The notes under the pieces: model-generated
What the model saw: the letters and a program-made list of their open reading frames with translations, nothing else
Database searches by the model: none
Told to the model about the DNA's origin: nothing
Position numbers and translations under genes: made by a program
Origin: CAYYYG01 sp964490875
Lineage (GTDB): Bacteria > Patescibacteriota > Microgenomatia > UBA1406 > GWC2-37-13
Assembly (NCBI GenBank): GCA_964490875.1
Contig: CAZBEF010000008.1
Span: 1-64,000, forward strand
Direction of reading: 5' to 3'
DNA length: 64,000 nucleotides
Shown here: piece by piece, positions 1-9,376 of the stretch
Layout of the letters: each line of letters begins with the position of its first letter
Position numbering within the stretch: the stretch's first letter is position 1

Positions 1-527
1 CCGCGAACTGTTGTCATATTCTTCACAGCATAAAAAGAATGACAGCTCGTTATTCCATCAAAACTATTTTTTTCTAGTCTATGTGCAGAATCAAACAATA
101 CAGGAACGGGGAAGTCTTTAAATCCTTCGGCAACCCGCGCACCATAGTGCACAGGAATAACCAATTTTGTATTCGGAGTAATTTTTCGTTTTACATCTTC
201 CGGATCCAAACACCAATCTTCACGTTTTACATCGGCGAATACAGGAGTTCCGCCAGCCTGGATAACAACGCTTGCTGTTGCACTCCATGTGATTGAAGGA
301 ACGATTACTTCATCGGTTTTTTTCAATTGCATTCTTTTTAAAACCAGATATAAAGCCATAGTGCAGCCGTTGGTTGCAATGCCGTGTTTGGCTCCTGCAA
401 AGGCGGCAACTTCTTGTTCAAAAGCAAGGGTTTCTTTACCACGAATTAACCATCCACTGTCCAAAACTCTTTTAACGGCAGCCAGTTCCTTTTCATCGAT
501 CGATGCCTTTGTAAGATTGATATTCAT
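1..527 (-). CDS. DegT/DnrJ/EryC1/StrS-family PLP aminotransferase (3' part outside window)
   Basis: Reading the minus strand from the ATG at 525-527 gives an open frame of 175 codons that runs off the left edge, so the C-terminal half is missing. It begins MNINLTKASIDEKELAAV and has the family's fold-I aminotransferase landmarks: the SGWLIRGKE substrate/PLP entry region, GIATNGCTMALYL cofactor loop, the PLP-ring Asp in VLFDSAHRLE, and the Schiff-base Lys in SFYAVKNMTT. Members transfer an amino group from glutamate to a keto-sugar nucleotide during surface-glycan or antibiotic sugar synthesis. It is the first gene upstream of nothing visible here but reads on from the sugar epimerase (18-bp gap), consistent with making an amino-sugar donor for the neighbouring glycosyltransferases. 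The exact sugar cannot be told. Confidence 0.88.
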   Translation of the reverse strand, partial: MNINLTKASIDEKELAAVKRVLDSGWLIRGKETLAFEQEVAAFAGAKHGIATNGCTMALYLVLKRMQLKKTDEVIVPSITWSATASVVIQAGGTPVFADVKREDWCLDPEDVKRKITPNTKLVIPVHYGARVAEGFKDFPVPVLFDSAHRLEKNSFDGITSCHSFYAVKNMTTVR

Positions 528-545
528 ATTTTCTATAAATAATAA

Positions 546-1562
546 TTAAATTAAACTTAAGACTTTCGAATAATATTTGCTTAAGATGCTTTCTTTTATT
601 TCACCATTGTTTGTATATTTTTTAAGATATTTTACCCGATAATAAACATCATCTGTTAAGTTAGTGATAGATTTATTATTAAATGCTTCATACAATTCGG
701 TAATAGCATCTTTTACCGTGTATTTTGTTTCAAAATTCAGATCATCTTTAATACGGTTGAAGTTTACTTTATAGCTTCTTCCATCGATACTTGATTCATT
801 GATTGTTAATTCAACATTTGGAAGTTCTTTATGAATTAATTTTCCTAATTCTGAAATCTGATAGTTCTGTTCATTTGAACCTACATTGTACACTCTGTAT
901 TTATGATTTTTAGAATGAACTGCAGTATGTACAGCCCGTACTACGTCTTTCACATGAACTATTGCTCTCCATTGGCTTCCGCCATTAACGACAATTTTTT
1001 TGTTGAAGTAGGCAGAACCAACCATTGTATTTACGACCAGGTCGAAACGAGGTTTTGGTGAAAGTCCGTATACTGTTGCAAATCGTAAACAAATTGCATC
1101 AACATTCGAATGCAAATAAAACTGTTCAGAAAGCATTTTTGTCCGTGCATACAATGTTACGGGGCCAAGTTTACTTTCTTCGTGAAACTCACCTTCATCG
1201 GAAAATCCGTATACAGAACAAGAAGATGCATAGACAACCCGTTTTTTTGTGGCATGGCATAAATGAGCGATAGTTTCGTTTACTTTATAGTTTACATCCC
1301 AACTCAGTCTTGGCTGAAGATCGGTTGCCGGATCATTTGAGATTGCCGCAAGATTAACTACTGCATCAACCTGATCTATAGCTGGAATAAGTTTATTTAC
1401 ATCACGAACGTCTCCTTTAATAATTTTGTGAGCTTTTACTTTATGAGGATTTTTTTCATACAAAAAATTATCAAACAGAACAACTTGATCACCCTGTTGT
1501 TCAAAATAAGGAACTAAAACAGAACCAATATAACCGGCGCCTCCGAGTACTAATACTTTCAT
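546..1562 (-). CDS. NAD-dependent sugar-nucleotide epimerase/dehydratase (extended SDR)
   Basis: This 338-residue protein is an extended short-chain dehydrogenase. The Rossmann NAD-binding motif GGAGYIG is at residues 7-13, the SSCSVYG strand supplying the catalytic Ser lies near 113-119, and the YxxxK pair is Y138/K142 (YARTK). Family members epimerise, dehydrate or reduce NDP-sugars in the cytoplasm. Length is normal for the family. The gene lies 1 bp after a GT4 glycosyltransferase and 18 bp before the aminotransferase, so the three are likely co-transcribed and work on one activated sugar. The family is certain. Whether it is a UDP-glucose 4-epimerase or another specificity is not decidable from sequence alone. 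Confidence 0.92.
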   Translation of the reverse strand: MKVLVLGGAGYIGSVLVPYFEQQGDQVVLFDNFLYEKNPHKVKAHKIIKGDVRDVNKLIPAIDQVDAVVNLAAISNDPATDLQPRLSWDVNYKVNETIAHLCHATKKRVVYASSCSVYGFSDEGEFHEESKLGPVTLYARTKMLSEQFYLHSNVDAICLRFATVYGLSPKPRFDLVVNTMVGSAYFNKKIVVNGGSQWRAIVHVKDVVRAVHTAVHSKNHKYRVYNVGSNEQNYQISELGKLIHKELPNVELTINESSIDGRSYKVNFNRIKDDLNFETKYTVKDAITELYEAFNNKSITNLTDDVYYRVKYLKKYTNNGEIKESILSKYYSKVLSLI

Positions 1563-1563
1563 A

Positions 1564-2700
1564 TTATTTGCTTTTTGAAATTTTTAATGATTTTTCCATT
1601 TCGATAACTTCATAGCAGAAGTCGGCGTACTGTTTGGCAATATTGTCCCAACCGTATTGTTTCGCAAACGGCCGGCTGTTTTTTTTCATCTCAAGTCGTT
1701 TTTCTGTATTTGTAGCCATTTCGTTAATGCATCGGGCTAAATCTTCTGCATCACCAGGTTTGGCTTTCAGAGCTGCCTTTTCGGAAACCCATTTAAGGCC
1801 CGGAACATCAACGCATACTAAAGGTTTTTCCATTCCGGCGAATTCAAGCGGAACCAGCGGAAAATCTTCGAATCGGGAAGGATACAGGCCAAACAAACAG
1901 TTGGCAATCAAGTCCTCTTTCTTTTTTCCATCAACCCGGCCTATGAATTCAACAAAAGAATCAACTTTCTTTTCAATTATCAATTTTTTCAGTCCTTCTT
2001 CTTCCTCAGGAGGGCCATTTCCTGCGATCTTTATTTTGATTGGGAAATCTTTTGGAAGCTTGGCACAGGCATCAATCAGCGTATCAAGACCTTTCTGAAC
2101 GATATCAATTCTTCCTAAAAAGAAAGCATACGGCTCATCTTTTCCGCTTATAATAAACCAATCTTCGGTAACTCCATTTGGAATAATCCGTGTATAGATC
2201 TTAGGATTCAATTTTTCCATTTTGGCTTTGTTGATAGGGGAGTATGCAAGAAAATATTTGTAGAATTTAGCGCCGAAAGCTTCAATTTTATAAAACGGAA
2301 AGTTGTATTTTTTAGAGAATTCAGCTGCTTCAAACATTGTCGGCATTCCGATAACAGGTGTCTTTGTAAATAACGGTGAAAAGCATGTAGAAATCGGAGC
2401 GGTAAAACATTCAATGATTGCATCAGCTTTAAGCTTCATGACAGCAAATGGCAATACAAAAAAGAACAGTAAGTTATTCAATTTAATATTTTTAGATCCA
2501 AGACCGATATGAGTATATTGAATTCCGTCTCCTATATAATCTTTTGAGCCAGGGTATCGTCCACAAATAATAGTAACTTTATGACCGAGTTTGACAAGAC
2601 GTTTAGCCACTTCATATGTTGCCCGCGCCTGTCCGCCGGACAATAATGGATTTTTTAAATCATCGAAATCGAGAAATGCAATATGCAAAGATTTTTTCAT
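1564..2700 (-). CDS. GT4-family glycosyltransferase
   Basis: This is a 378-residue GT-B glycosyltransferase. The N-terminal acceptor domain starts with a beta strand (LHIAFLDF) followed by a Gly-rich loop (SGGQARATYEVAKRL). The C-terminal donor domain has the LGRIDIVQKGLD segment and the family E-x7-E pair (E278 and E286, in FEDFPLVPLE). It should transfer a sugar from a nucleotide donor to a lipid-linked glycan at the cytoplasmic membrane face. It lies 3 bp downstream of another GT4 gene and 1 bp upstream of the epimerase, indicating a tight operon. Donor and acceptor are unknown. Confidence 0.9.
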   Translation of the reverse strand: MKKSLHIAFLDFDDLKNPLLSGGQARATYEVAKRLVKLGHKVTIICGRYPGSKDYIGDGIQYTHIGLGSKNIKLNNLLFFFVLPFAVMKLKADAIIECFTAPISTCFSPLFTKTPVIGMPTMFEAAEFSKKYNFPFYKIEAFGAKFYKYFLAYSPINKAKMEKLNPKIYTRIIPNGVTEDWFIISGKDEPYAFFLGRIDIVQKGLDTLIDACAKLPKDFPIKIKIAGNGPPEEEEGLKKLIIEKKVDSFVEFIGRVDGKKKEDLIANCLFGLYPSRFEDFPLVPLEFAGMEKPLVCVDVPGLKWVSEKAALKAKPGDAEDLARCINEMATNTEKRLEMKKNSRPFAKQYGWDNIAKQYADFCYEVIEMEKSLKISKSK

Positions 2701-2703
2701 CGG

Positions 2704-3945
2704 TTATATTTCATTTATAATTTTTAATCCTTCGTCGGCACTTTTCTGCCAATCAAATTTTTTAGCCCATTCAATCGATTTTTTCGACATAGTGTCTCGG
2801 ACATCGGTATCAGTTAATAAAAGAGTTATTTTTTCAGCAAACGCATCAACCTGTCCGTAGGGAACAAGAAATCCAGATGAAGGATTGAGAACAGCATCGC
2901 GCAACCCTGGTACGTTCGAAGCAACCACCGGTGTGCCGCAGGCATTAGCTTCGATACTGGTTATACCCCATCCTTCCATAAATGATGGATTCACAAATGC
3001 CCACGCTTTCTGATATAGTTTGATTTTCTCCTGTTCGGATACTTTACCTACAAACCGGATTTTGTCTTGAATTTTTAGCTCTTTTGCCAATTTTCTCAGA
3101 GGCCATTCTTCTTCTCCATATCCAGCAATTACAAATTCAGCATCAGGCACTTTTTCCAATACTTCTTTCGCTGCTCGAATAAATACATGTATTGATTTAT
3201 AAAATTTTAGTCTTCCCAGATAAACCACTAACGGATGTTCATTTTTTTCAGCCGGTTTAAAATGTTCAAGATCTACACCATTGTGAATTACTATTGGTTC
3301 TTTTTTTGAAATGCCATATTCTTGAATATCTTTTTTAGACGACTGTGAGACTGTTAAAATCTGAACATTTTTGTAAACATATGGCATGATATGCATTTCT
3401 AAGTAAGAGGCAATCCATGAAAATGGAGGATATAAACTTTTTCTGAAAACTTCCTGATGAACATGATGAATCAGAAGAAAGATCTTTTCTTTCGCATAGA
3501 GCGGAGTAAAGAAAGGCAGGCCATTTTCACAATCTATGATTACGTCATATCGTCCACGGAATTTTACGATATAGTAAAGCATCGCCCAAATATAAACGAA
3601 ATAAAATCCTCCACGTCGAATAATCTCTACCCCTTCAATTACTTCATATCGAGGCGCCTTGCTGTCATTGCCGCAGAATAGAGTCACATTATTTCCCGCT
3701 TTAACCCAGCGTTTTGCCATTTCATGAACGTATACTTCAGCGCCGCCGGCATAGGCATGCTTCATATCGCGCCAATTAAAGATAAGAATGTTTTTGCCTG
3801 TTTTGGTGTGTTTATGTGCTGGAAGTGGAGCTATAACACTAATAAAATCGTTTAGATTGATGAAGAAAAATTTTACCGCGTTCAGGATAAATGCAAACAA
3901 GTAGAATGCAGTTTTTTTTACTATATGTTTAGTGGCTTTTTTCAT
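2704..3945 (-). CDS. GT4-family glycosyltransferase with N-terminal hydrophobic segment
   Basis: This 413-residue GT-B enzyme has a hydrophobic, probably membrane-associating, stretch at about residues 12-40, then the acceptor-domain loop YAGGAEVYVHEMAKRW near 65-80. In the donor domain are IHNGVDLEHF (about 220-229), YLGRLKFYKS (about 242-251) and the E-x7-E motif at E324/E332 (MEGWGITSIE). It is the first gene of the minus-strand run that continues through another GT4, the epimerase and the aminotransferase. A 236-bp gap with a good promoter precedes it. Function is sugar transfer in surface glycan assembly. Specificity is unknown. Confidence 0.92.
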   Translation of the reverse strand: MKKATKHIVKKTAFYLFAFILNAVKFFFINLNDFISVIAPLPAHKHTKTGKNILIFNWRDMKHAYAGGAEVYVHEMAKRWVKAGNNVTLFCGNDSKAPRYEVIEGVEIIRRGGFYFVYIWAMLYYIVKFRGRYDVIIDCENGLPFFTPLYAKEKIFLLIHHVHQEVFRKSLYPPFSWIASYLEMHIMPYVYKNVQILTVSQSSKKDIQEYGISKKEPIVIHNGVDLEHFKPAEKNEHPLVVYLGRLKFYKSIHVFIRAAKEVLEKVPDAEFVIAGYGEEEWPLRKLAKELKIQDKIRFVGKVSEQEKIKLYQKAWAFVNPSFMEGWGITSIEANACGTPVVASNVPGLRDAVLNPSSGFLVPYGQVDAFAEKITLLLTDTDVRDTMSKKSIEWAKKFDWQKSADEGLKIINEI

Positions 3946-3985
3946 AACAGAACGCTCTAATCTGATATAACCCTTTCAGATGCTG

Positions 3986-4014
3986 TATTATATCACAATT
4001 TGAGAAGAATTTAA
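3986..4014 (-). promoter_or_regulatory. Promoter of the GT4/epimerase/aminotransferase operon
   Basis: On the minus strand an extended -10 (TGATATAAT, hexamer at 3986-3991) stands 17 bp from a weak -35 (TTTAAA at 4009-4014), about 40 nt before the ATG at 3945. The rest of the 236-bp gap up to the oxidase stop codon shows no gene. Confidence 0.45.
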
Positions 4015-4181
4015 AGTATTATTATAGGAATATTTATGCGAGTTGTATAACCTCAACTGCAGGCAATAAATATCAATAATCGCGGGTAACCTAGCATAGA
4101 GCTGTAATAACTATAGGTCTATACAAAAAGCATGTTTTGGATATTTAATGATGTGTTTATATATAGAATGATATATACGAA

Positions 4182-7115
4182 TTATATTCCTGTGTTCATA
4201 TCTGACTGAATTTCACTTTGTGATAAGTCTTTATTGTATATTCTTATTTCATCGATCAATCCTTTAAAATATTCACCCCATATGGTGTTGCCTCCAATTC
4301 TAAGCTGACCGTTTGAAATAGACATAGATCCAGATATATTCTTGCTAAATATTTCTGTTCCGTTTAGAAAAAATTTAAATACCGATCCGTTATATGTAAC
4401 TGCCACGTGAGACCATGTATTAAGCGGCAGTTGTGCTGAACCGCGTATATCTGCATTTGCCCCCACATACATTTCACCGCTTGGTACATTACCATCGGTA
4501 TTGGCATATAATGCATATGTCAGATTACCAGATTGTTCTTTTAACAAAATAGTTCTCCATCCGGAAAGAGTGGATGGATTGACCCAGGCCTCAAGAGTCA
4601 TGCCATTTGTAAGATCTAATTGGGCAGCGTCTGGTACGCTTACATAATTGTTTGTTCCATTAAAACTTAGAGCTTTTCCATATTTTCCCGAAGTACTCCA
4701 TGTCGCTCCAGTGATCGTTCCATTATTTCCTTTTCCAGAACTATCACTTACAGCTGAACCGGTTCCCTCATTAAAGCTATACGATGCGACAAGCGAGCCA
4801 GATGTATTACCGGGTGTTGGTGAAGGATTACTGGTTGGTGTTGGCCCATTTGTTGGGGTTGGCTGTGGTGTATTGGTCGGTGTTGTAGATGGAATTGTAG
4901 TTGGTGTTAATGTTGGCGTCGGATTAGATGTGGGAGTTGGTGATGACGAACTCTTTATCTGGACTATCTTGGCAACAGAAGGAACACCATTGGAATTGAG
5001 TATGAACAACATGTAATATCCTGCCGGAGCGATAGAAGAATTTGCAGGAGTTGTAACTGTTATGTTTCCTGAATTTTTTGTGAAACTTAATTCCAGATAT
5101 CTTTGGTTCATGTCCATTGTATGGGTTACTGAAGCAAGAGGAATAAATGAAACCTTGGAAATTGAATCAGCATCTGGTGTTTGAACAGTAATCTGTGTGT
5201 TATATCCAAATGATGATGGTGCACTGCTAATTGTCGGTCTCGTTCCTTTATATAAGTACGATGGAGAATAATATTGTGCTGTTAAATAATTATTTGTCGT
5301 GCCGTATCTACCTCCGCCGGCTGAAAGAACCCGGCCGTCCGGCATAAGCATAGCAATTGAGTGATACATTCTAGGATCAGTCATTGATGCCATAGTCTTC
5401 CATGTCTCTGTCGCAGGATCCCAAAGTTCTGCCTGCAATGTGCCATCGGTTGATCCTTTATCTGCAGTTTTTGCACCGCCAACTGCCAGAACGGTTCCAT
5501 CCGGCAGAATAACTAAATTATGTTGAAAACGAGGATAGGCCATACTTGCAGTATTTCTCCATGAGGGAGAGCCAGAATTAAGATCTATCACAGCAGTATT
5601 TTTAATAGAATTTGCCCCATCAGCTCCACCTCCGGAAATCATAAATTTTCCTAAGCGGTACATGACAGTTGCATTATTTACAAATGGAGCAGAGGACATA
5701 GTAATCCATTTTTTACCTGGAACGTCAAGTTTGCGGACAACTCCGGTCGATGGGCTGATTACATATAGTGTTCCATCTGGTAAAACGTATGGATGAGGAT
5801 ACATTATATCCCGCATATCCGAAGTATTTACTCCAGATATTTGTGTCCAAGTATTTGTATCAGAATTATATACTTCCGGTATATCTGACCAATCGGTTGA
5901 GGTGCTTGATCCGCTGATAGCTACAGCCCTGTTGTCATTTAAAGTGGTAACACTTGGATACCATCGAGCTTGAGACATATCGGCCGCTTTTGTCCAAGAA
6001 TTGGTCGCAGGATTGAAGATATTTGTATCGCGGATACCATCTCCATTTTCATTATGTCCTCCTGCTACAACAATTCTTCCATCTTCAAGTGATGAATGGC
6101 CGGAGCAAAACAGTCCTGATTGGTTGGTAACAGATATAAATGTATTATTACTTGGATCCCATACTCGTGCATAAGCTGGAATTTCCCATCCATCCCACAT
6201 AAGAACTTTTCCGGTATTAAGAAGTGCTGCATGTACTGCAACCAGCGGCCAGTTCATAATGGAGGACCATTGACCTATCTGGGAAGCCGTCGGTGAGCCT
6301 GTTGGTGTGGGCGTTGCTGTGGCAGTAGGAGCAGGTGTGGTGCTTGGAGCATTTGATAACGCAACGTTCATATCAGTGCGTATTTCTGGTTGAGAAAGAG
6401 CCCGATCATAAATTCTTATTTCATCAATTAACCCTTTAAAATATTCACCCCAAACAGTATTTCCTCCGATGCGAAGAGCGTTATTAGAAACGGCAATATT
6501 GCCAGAAGTGGTTGTGCTGCCTACTTCGTTGCCGTCGATATAAAACTTTAGAACAGTGCCATCATATGTTACAGCGACATGTTTCCAGTCGGTTGTAATA
6601 AGAGCAGAGGATGCTCTGACATCTCTATTCCCTGCGGTGTAAATTTCTCCACTTGGTTTATTACTATCAGTATTCGCGTATAAAGCGTATACAAGGTTCC
6701 CTGATTTTTCTTTCATCATTACTGTTCTCCATCCCGAAAGTGTTGAAGGTTTAACCCATGCTTCAAGAGTCATGCCACTGGCAAGATCGAGCGAAGGAGA
6801 ATCGTTGATAGTTACATAATTACTTGTGCCATTAAATGAAAGAGCATTGCCATACTTTCCTGTCGTACTCCATGCAGCGCCGGTTATTGTACCGCTGTTT
6901 CCATTGCCACTACTATCTCCAACGGAGCTTCCAGACCCTTCGTTAAAGCTATAGGCCGCCACAGGAGTCTGCGCAGCATATACATATCTGGGAGTGCTAA
7001 AGCCTGCTATGGTAAGAAACAGAGCCATACAAACGTATAAATTTAATTTTCTTGTCCTAACGCTATAAATTAAAAGCTTCTTAGAAAGAGTAATAAAAAT
7101 ATTATGAGTTTTCAT
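4182..7115 (-). CDS. Secreted galactose-oxidase-like copper-radical oxidase flanked by two LamG modules
   Basis: This 977-residue protein has a signal/TM region at about 20-48. A LamG-like (concanavalin-fold) domain spans 51-250, a P/T-rich linker 255-277, a kelch propeller 280-620, an E-set domain of the DUF1929 type 625-722, a long P/T linker 724-772 and a second LamG domain 775-975. All five residues that build the copper-radical site of galactose/glyoxal oxidases can be aligned: C337 (LFCSG), Y386 (RWYPS), Y584 and H585 (RMYHS), and H665 (VTHTM). The predicted reaction is oxidation of a primary alcohol or aldehyde with O2 giving H2O2, outside the cell. The LamG domains probably bind glycan. 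It sits inside a polysaccharide locus and is monocistronic, with gaps on both sides. The family call is strong. The substrate is unknown. Confidence 0.86.
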   Translation of the reverse strand: MKTHNIFITLSKKLLIYSVRTRKLNLYVCMALFLTIAGFSTPRYVYAAQTPVAAYSFNEGSGSSVGDSSGNGNSGTITGAAWSTTGKYGNALSFNGTSNYVTINDSPSLDLASGMTLEAWVKPSTLSGWRTVMMKEKSGNLVYALYANTDSNKPSGEIYTAGNRDVRASSALITTDWKHVAVTYDGTVLKFYIDGNEVGSTTTSGNIAVSNNALRIGGNTVWGEYFKGLIDEIRIYDRALSQPEIRTDMNVALSNAPSTTPAPTATATPTPTGSPTASQIGQWSSIMNWPLVAVHAALLNTGKVLMWDGWEIPAYARVWDPSNNTFISVTNQSGLFCSGHSSLEDGRIVVAGGHNENGDGIRDTNIFNPATNSWTKAADMSQARWYPSVTTLNDNRAVAISGSSTSTDWSDIPEVYNSDTNTWTQISGVNTSDMRDIMYPHPYVLPDGTLYVISPSTGVVRKLDVPGKKWITMSSAPFVNNATVMYRLGKFMISGGGADGANSIKNTAVIDLNSGSPSWRNTASMAYPRFQHNLVILPDGTVLAVGGAKTADKGSTDGTLQAELWDPATETWKTMASMTDPRMYHSIAMLMPDGRVLSAGGGRYGTTNNYLTAQYYSPSYLYKGTRPTISSAPSSFGYNTQITVQTPDADSISKVSFIPLASVTHTMDMNQRYLELSFTKNSGNITVTTPANSSIAPAGYYMLFILNSNGVPSVAKIVQIKSSSSPTPTSNPTPTLTPTTIPSTTPTNTPQPTPTNGPTPTSNPSPTPGNTSGSLVASYSFNEGTGSAVSDSSGKGNNGTITGATWSTSGKYGKALSFNGTNNYVSVPDAAQLDLTNGMTLEAWVNPSTLSGWRTILLKEQSGNLTYALYANTDGNVPSGEMYVGANADIRGSAQLPLNTWSHVAVTYNGSVFKFFLNGTEIFSKNISGSMSISNGQLRIGGNTIWGEYFKGLIDEIRIYNKDLSQSEIQSDMNTGI

Positions 7116-7214
7116 TATTTTGGGGAATATGGATATAAATTGATATATATTGATATAACTAAATTATTCTATAAGGCAAAATTACATTTACTATAGTGAT
7201 AAAAATCACAAAAA

Positions 7215-8138
7215 TCAATATGAATGTATTTTCCGTTTTGCGGAATTTAATCCTACTGAATTGTGAGTGCTTATTTTGTTGGAATGATGCGGCAGAAGAT
7301 TCGCAAAGAAGAACACTATCATAACCGGAATTATGAATGGATTTTTTACTGCAGATAATATATAGGAAGTGAATATATTTGAAAATGGGAGCTTAAATTC
7401 GTTACGTACTTCTTTGCCGAATATCGGAAGAAGTGATTTTCTTTCTTCTTTAATAATATGTTTCTTATCAAAATATTCCTGAAACGTAGCAGGCGTATGA
7501 ATTAAAACAACCGAACTGGAAACGTAGGTGAATTTTAAATTTTGGACCTTTGTTAACAAATATAAAAAAGCTATGTCATTCTTCAAAATGTTAGGGAAGA
7601 TGATGCGTTTTGCAAATTTTGAATTTATTGCAAAAGCAGAACCATTAAAATTATGGACATTATTGCCATTTCTCGCTGTTTTTTGAGCAGTATATTGCAC
7701 ATTCTGCCACATCTTGATGATGTTAGCCTTGATACCCTTCACAATCATAGGCTTTGTATTTACACTTGCCAGCGCAGTTCCTTCGACATGTAAGGCTTTG
7801 ACCATGTTTTCGATGGTATCATTTTTAATTAGGATAATATTACCGTCAAACACGACTACATAATCACTCTTTGCCATTTCAAATATCTGGTGGAGACGGA
7901 CAATTTTACCCTGATAGCTATCATATTTCATCAGTTTGATCATTGGGTATTTTTCAGCGTATTTTGCTACCTTTTGTGCTGTAGAATCTTGAGAGCCATC
8001 AGATATGACGATGATTTCATCTATAGAAAAAAGAAGTCCTTTTTGCTTCAAAATAGATCGAAGCAGGTATAGTATATCTGAGGCTGTATTATGCGCGTAA
8101 ATACCGATAGTAATTGTCTTTTTTGACGTTATAATCAT
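7215..8138 (-). CDS. GT2-family glycosyltransferase with C-terminal membrane anchor
   Basis: This 307-residue GT-A fold enzyme starts ITIGIYAHNTASDILYLLRSIL and has the nucleotide-binding DEIIVISDGSQDST motif (about 37-50) and a metal-binding acidic site in VVFDGNIIL (about 95). A single hydrophobic helix near 265-287 (PFIIPVMIVFFFANLL) anchors the C-terminus. It resembles the GT2 protein at 10177-11085 in layout and is probably a paralogue. A -10 box sits 8 nt before its ATG. Its role is sugar transfer in the surface-glycan locus. Donor is unknown. Confidence 0.85.
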   Translation of the reverse strand: MIITSKKTITIGIYAHNTASDILYLLRSILKQKGLLFSIDEIIVISDGSQDSTAQKVAKYAEKYPMIKLMKYDSYQGKIVRLHQIFEMAKSDYVVVFDGNIILIKNDTIENMVKALHVEGTALASVNTKPMIVKGIKANIIKMWQNVQYTAQKTARNGNNVHNFNGSAFAINSKFAKRIIFPNILKNDIAFLYLLTKVQNLKFTYVSSSVVLIHTPATFQEYFDKKHIIKEERKSLLPIFGKEVRNEFKLPFSNIFTSYILSAVKNPFIIPVMIVFFFANLLPHHSNKISTHNSVGLNSAKRKIHSY

Positions 8139-8146
8139 AGGTAAGT

Positions 8147-8152
8147 ATTATA
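8147..8152 (-). promoter_or_regulatory. -10 box implying a leaderless transcript for the GT2 gene
   Basis: A perfect minus-strand TATAAT lies 8 nt upstream of the ATG at 8136-8138. Transcription starting about 7 nt downstream would begin at or next to the start codon. No Shine-Dalgarno sequence is present. Confidence 0.45.
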
Positions 8153-8181
8153 CCATATAACCTGTAGGTATTGTATATAGG

Positions 8182-9375
8182 TCATTTATTCTTTACTATC
8201 AGAGTATTGTAGAATTTTTCGAGAGAATAGGCGATACTTCTCCAGGAATGTTGCAGTCCTAGTTTTTTATTCCGCTCCATCATTTGCTGCATTTCTGCAG
8301 AATCTTTGTGTGAGAGTACATGATTAATTTTATCCGCTAACGCCTTGTGATCGCGTGTTTCAAGGCAGTATCCATTAATTCCATCTTTTATTAAAAGTGG
8401 GAGCGCTGTATTATTTGCCACAATGCAGACCAATCCCTGGCTTAATCCTTCATGCACTACATTGCAGAAACTTTCCCAGATTGCCATATGCACCATCATT
8501 TCTGCGTGCTTAATTACATAATATTTGTCGATTCCCCGTATAACGCCAAGAAAGATAAGCCTTTCAGATACTTTAAGATCTTGGGCAAGTTTTTTTAGCG
8601 AATTGAGGTATGGAATATCTGCCTCTGGTCCTACAATAACGTATATTATATCTTCTGGTAGTAGAGGTAACGCTCTGATAGTTGTTTCATAGTTTTTAAT
8701 CGGGTAAATCCTTCCGACTTGTATGATGTATCTTCCGATTTTCTTAATGGTGTCTTTGATTTTAACGCTTGCCAGTCTATCGATATCGGCATATGCTTCA
8801 TTCTCGATTCCATTCTCAATAACTGTGACGAGGCTCGGTTTAATTCCTTCTTTTATCATCTCATTCTTTTCCCATTCAGAAACGGCTCGAACTCCGTCGA
8901 CAGATATATTTATCAATAGTTTTCCTAATGTTTGGTGATAGAGTTTTTTAATTGATCCGCCAAATTTTGGAAATGTCGACCATTCCGGATTATAACCACC
9001 ATGCGGAATAAGCACTAAAGAAAATCTTTTTCTTCCAAATATTTTCAGAATAAATGTCCAGATCATAATGTAAGCATGAGGTACAATGTTGAAGTTATGA
9101 AGGCAGATTATGTCGGAAGTTTGCCAGGGAATCTTGGGGAAATATCCCAATAAACCATATTCGTATCTTTTCACTTTAATTCCTCGGATAAGATCCTGTT
9201 TTTTCAGCACATTCTTTTCTGTAAGCGTATCACGCGAGGTATGCAGCGTTATCCGCCAGCCTTTTTTAGCCAGGACACTGTATGTTTCGGCAATATTGGT
9301 CTCAATTCCCGCGGCCACAGGGTAAAAATACTTAACCACGATATGTATCCGCTTCCAATGTTTTTTGCCGTCCAT
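8182..9375 (-). CDS. GT4-family glycosyltransferase
   Basis: With the ATG at 9373-9375 this is a 397-residue GT-B protein. A TTG at 9399 would add eight residues and overlap the deacetylase by 23 nt, so the ATG 1 nt past the deacetylase stop is preferred. Landmarks are the acceptor segment VKYFYPVAAGIETNIAETYSVL, IENGIENEAYADIDRL, VGRIYPIKNYETTIRAL and the E-x7-E motif in WESFCNVVHE. It is translationally coupled to the upstream polysaccharide deacetylase, suggesting that both act on the same glycan. Sugar specificity is not predictable. Confidence 0.88.
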   Translation of the reverse strand: MDGKKHWKRIHIVVKYFYPVAAGIETNIAETYSVLAKKGWRITLHTSRDTLTEKNVLKKQDLIRGIKVKRYEYGLLGYFPKIPWQTSDIICLHNFNIVPHAYIMIWTFILKIFGRKRFSLVLIPHGGYNPEWSTFPKFGGSIKKLYHQTLGKLLINISVDGVRAVSEWEKNEMIKEGIKPSLVTVIENGIENEAYADIDRLASVKIKDTIKKIGRYIIQVGRIYPIKNYETTIRALPLLPEDIIYVIVGPEADIPYLNSLKKLAQDLKVSERLIFLGVIRGIDKYYVIKHAEMMVHMAIWESFCNVVHEGLSQGLVCIVANNTALPLLIKDGINGYCLETRDHKALADKINHVLSHKDSAEMQQMMERNKKLGLQHSWRSIAYSLEKFYNTLIVKNK

Positions 9376-9376
9376 A

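Noticed and set aside
81..549. Plus-strand open frames at the left edge
   Set aside because: They lie opposite a clear aminotransferase reading on the minus strand with conserved PLP motifs.
4648..5016. Plus-strand ORF rich in Val and Gly
   Set aside because: It is the antisense of the Pro/Thr linker of the oxidase (low-complexity TPTPT codons read backwards as VGVGV). A similar case is 21342-21530 opposite the LysM stalk.
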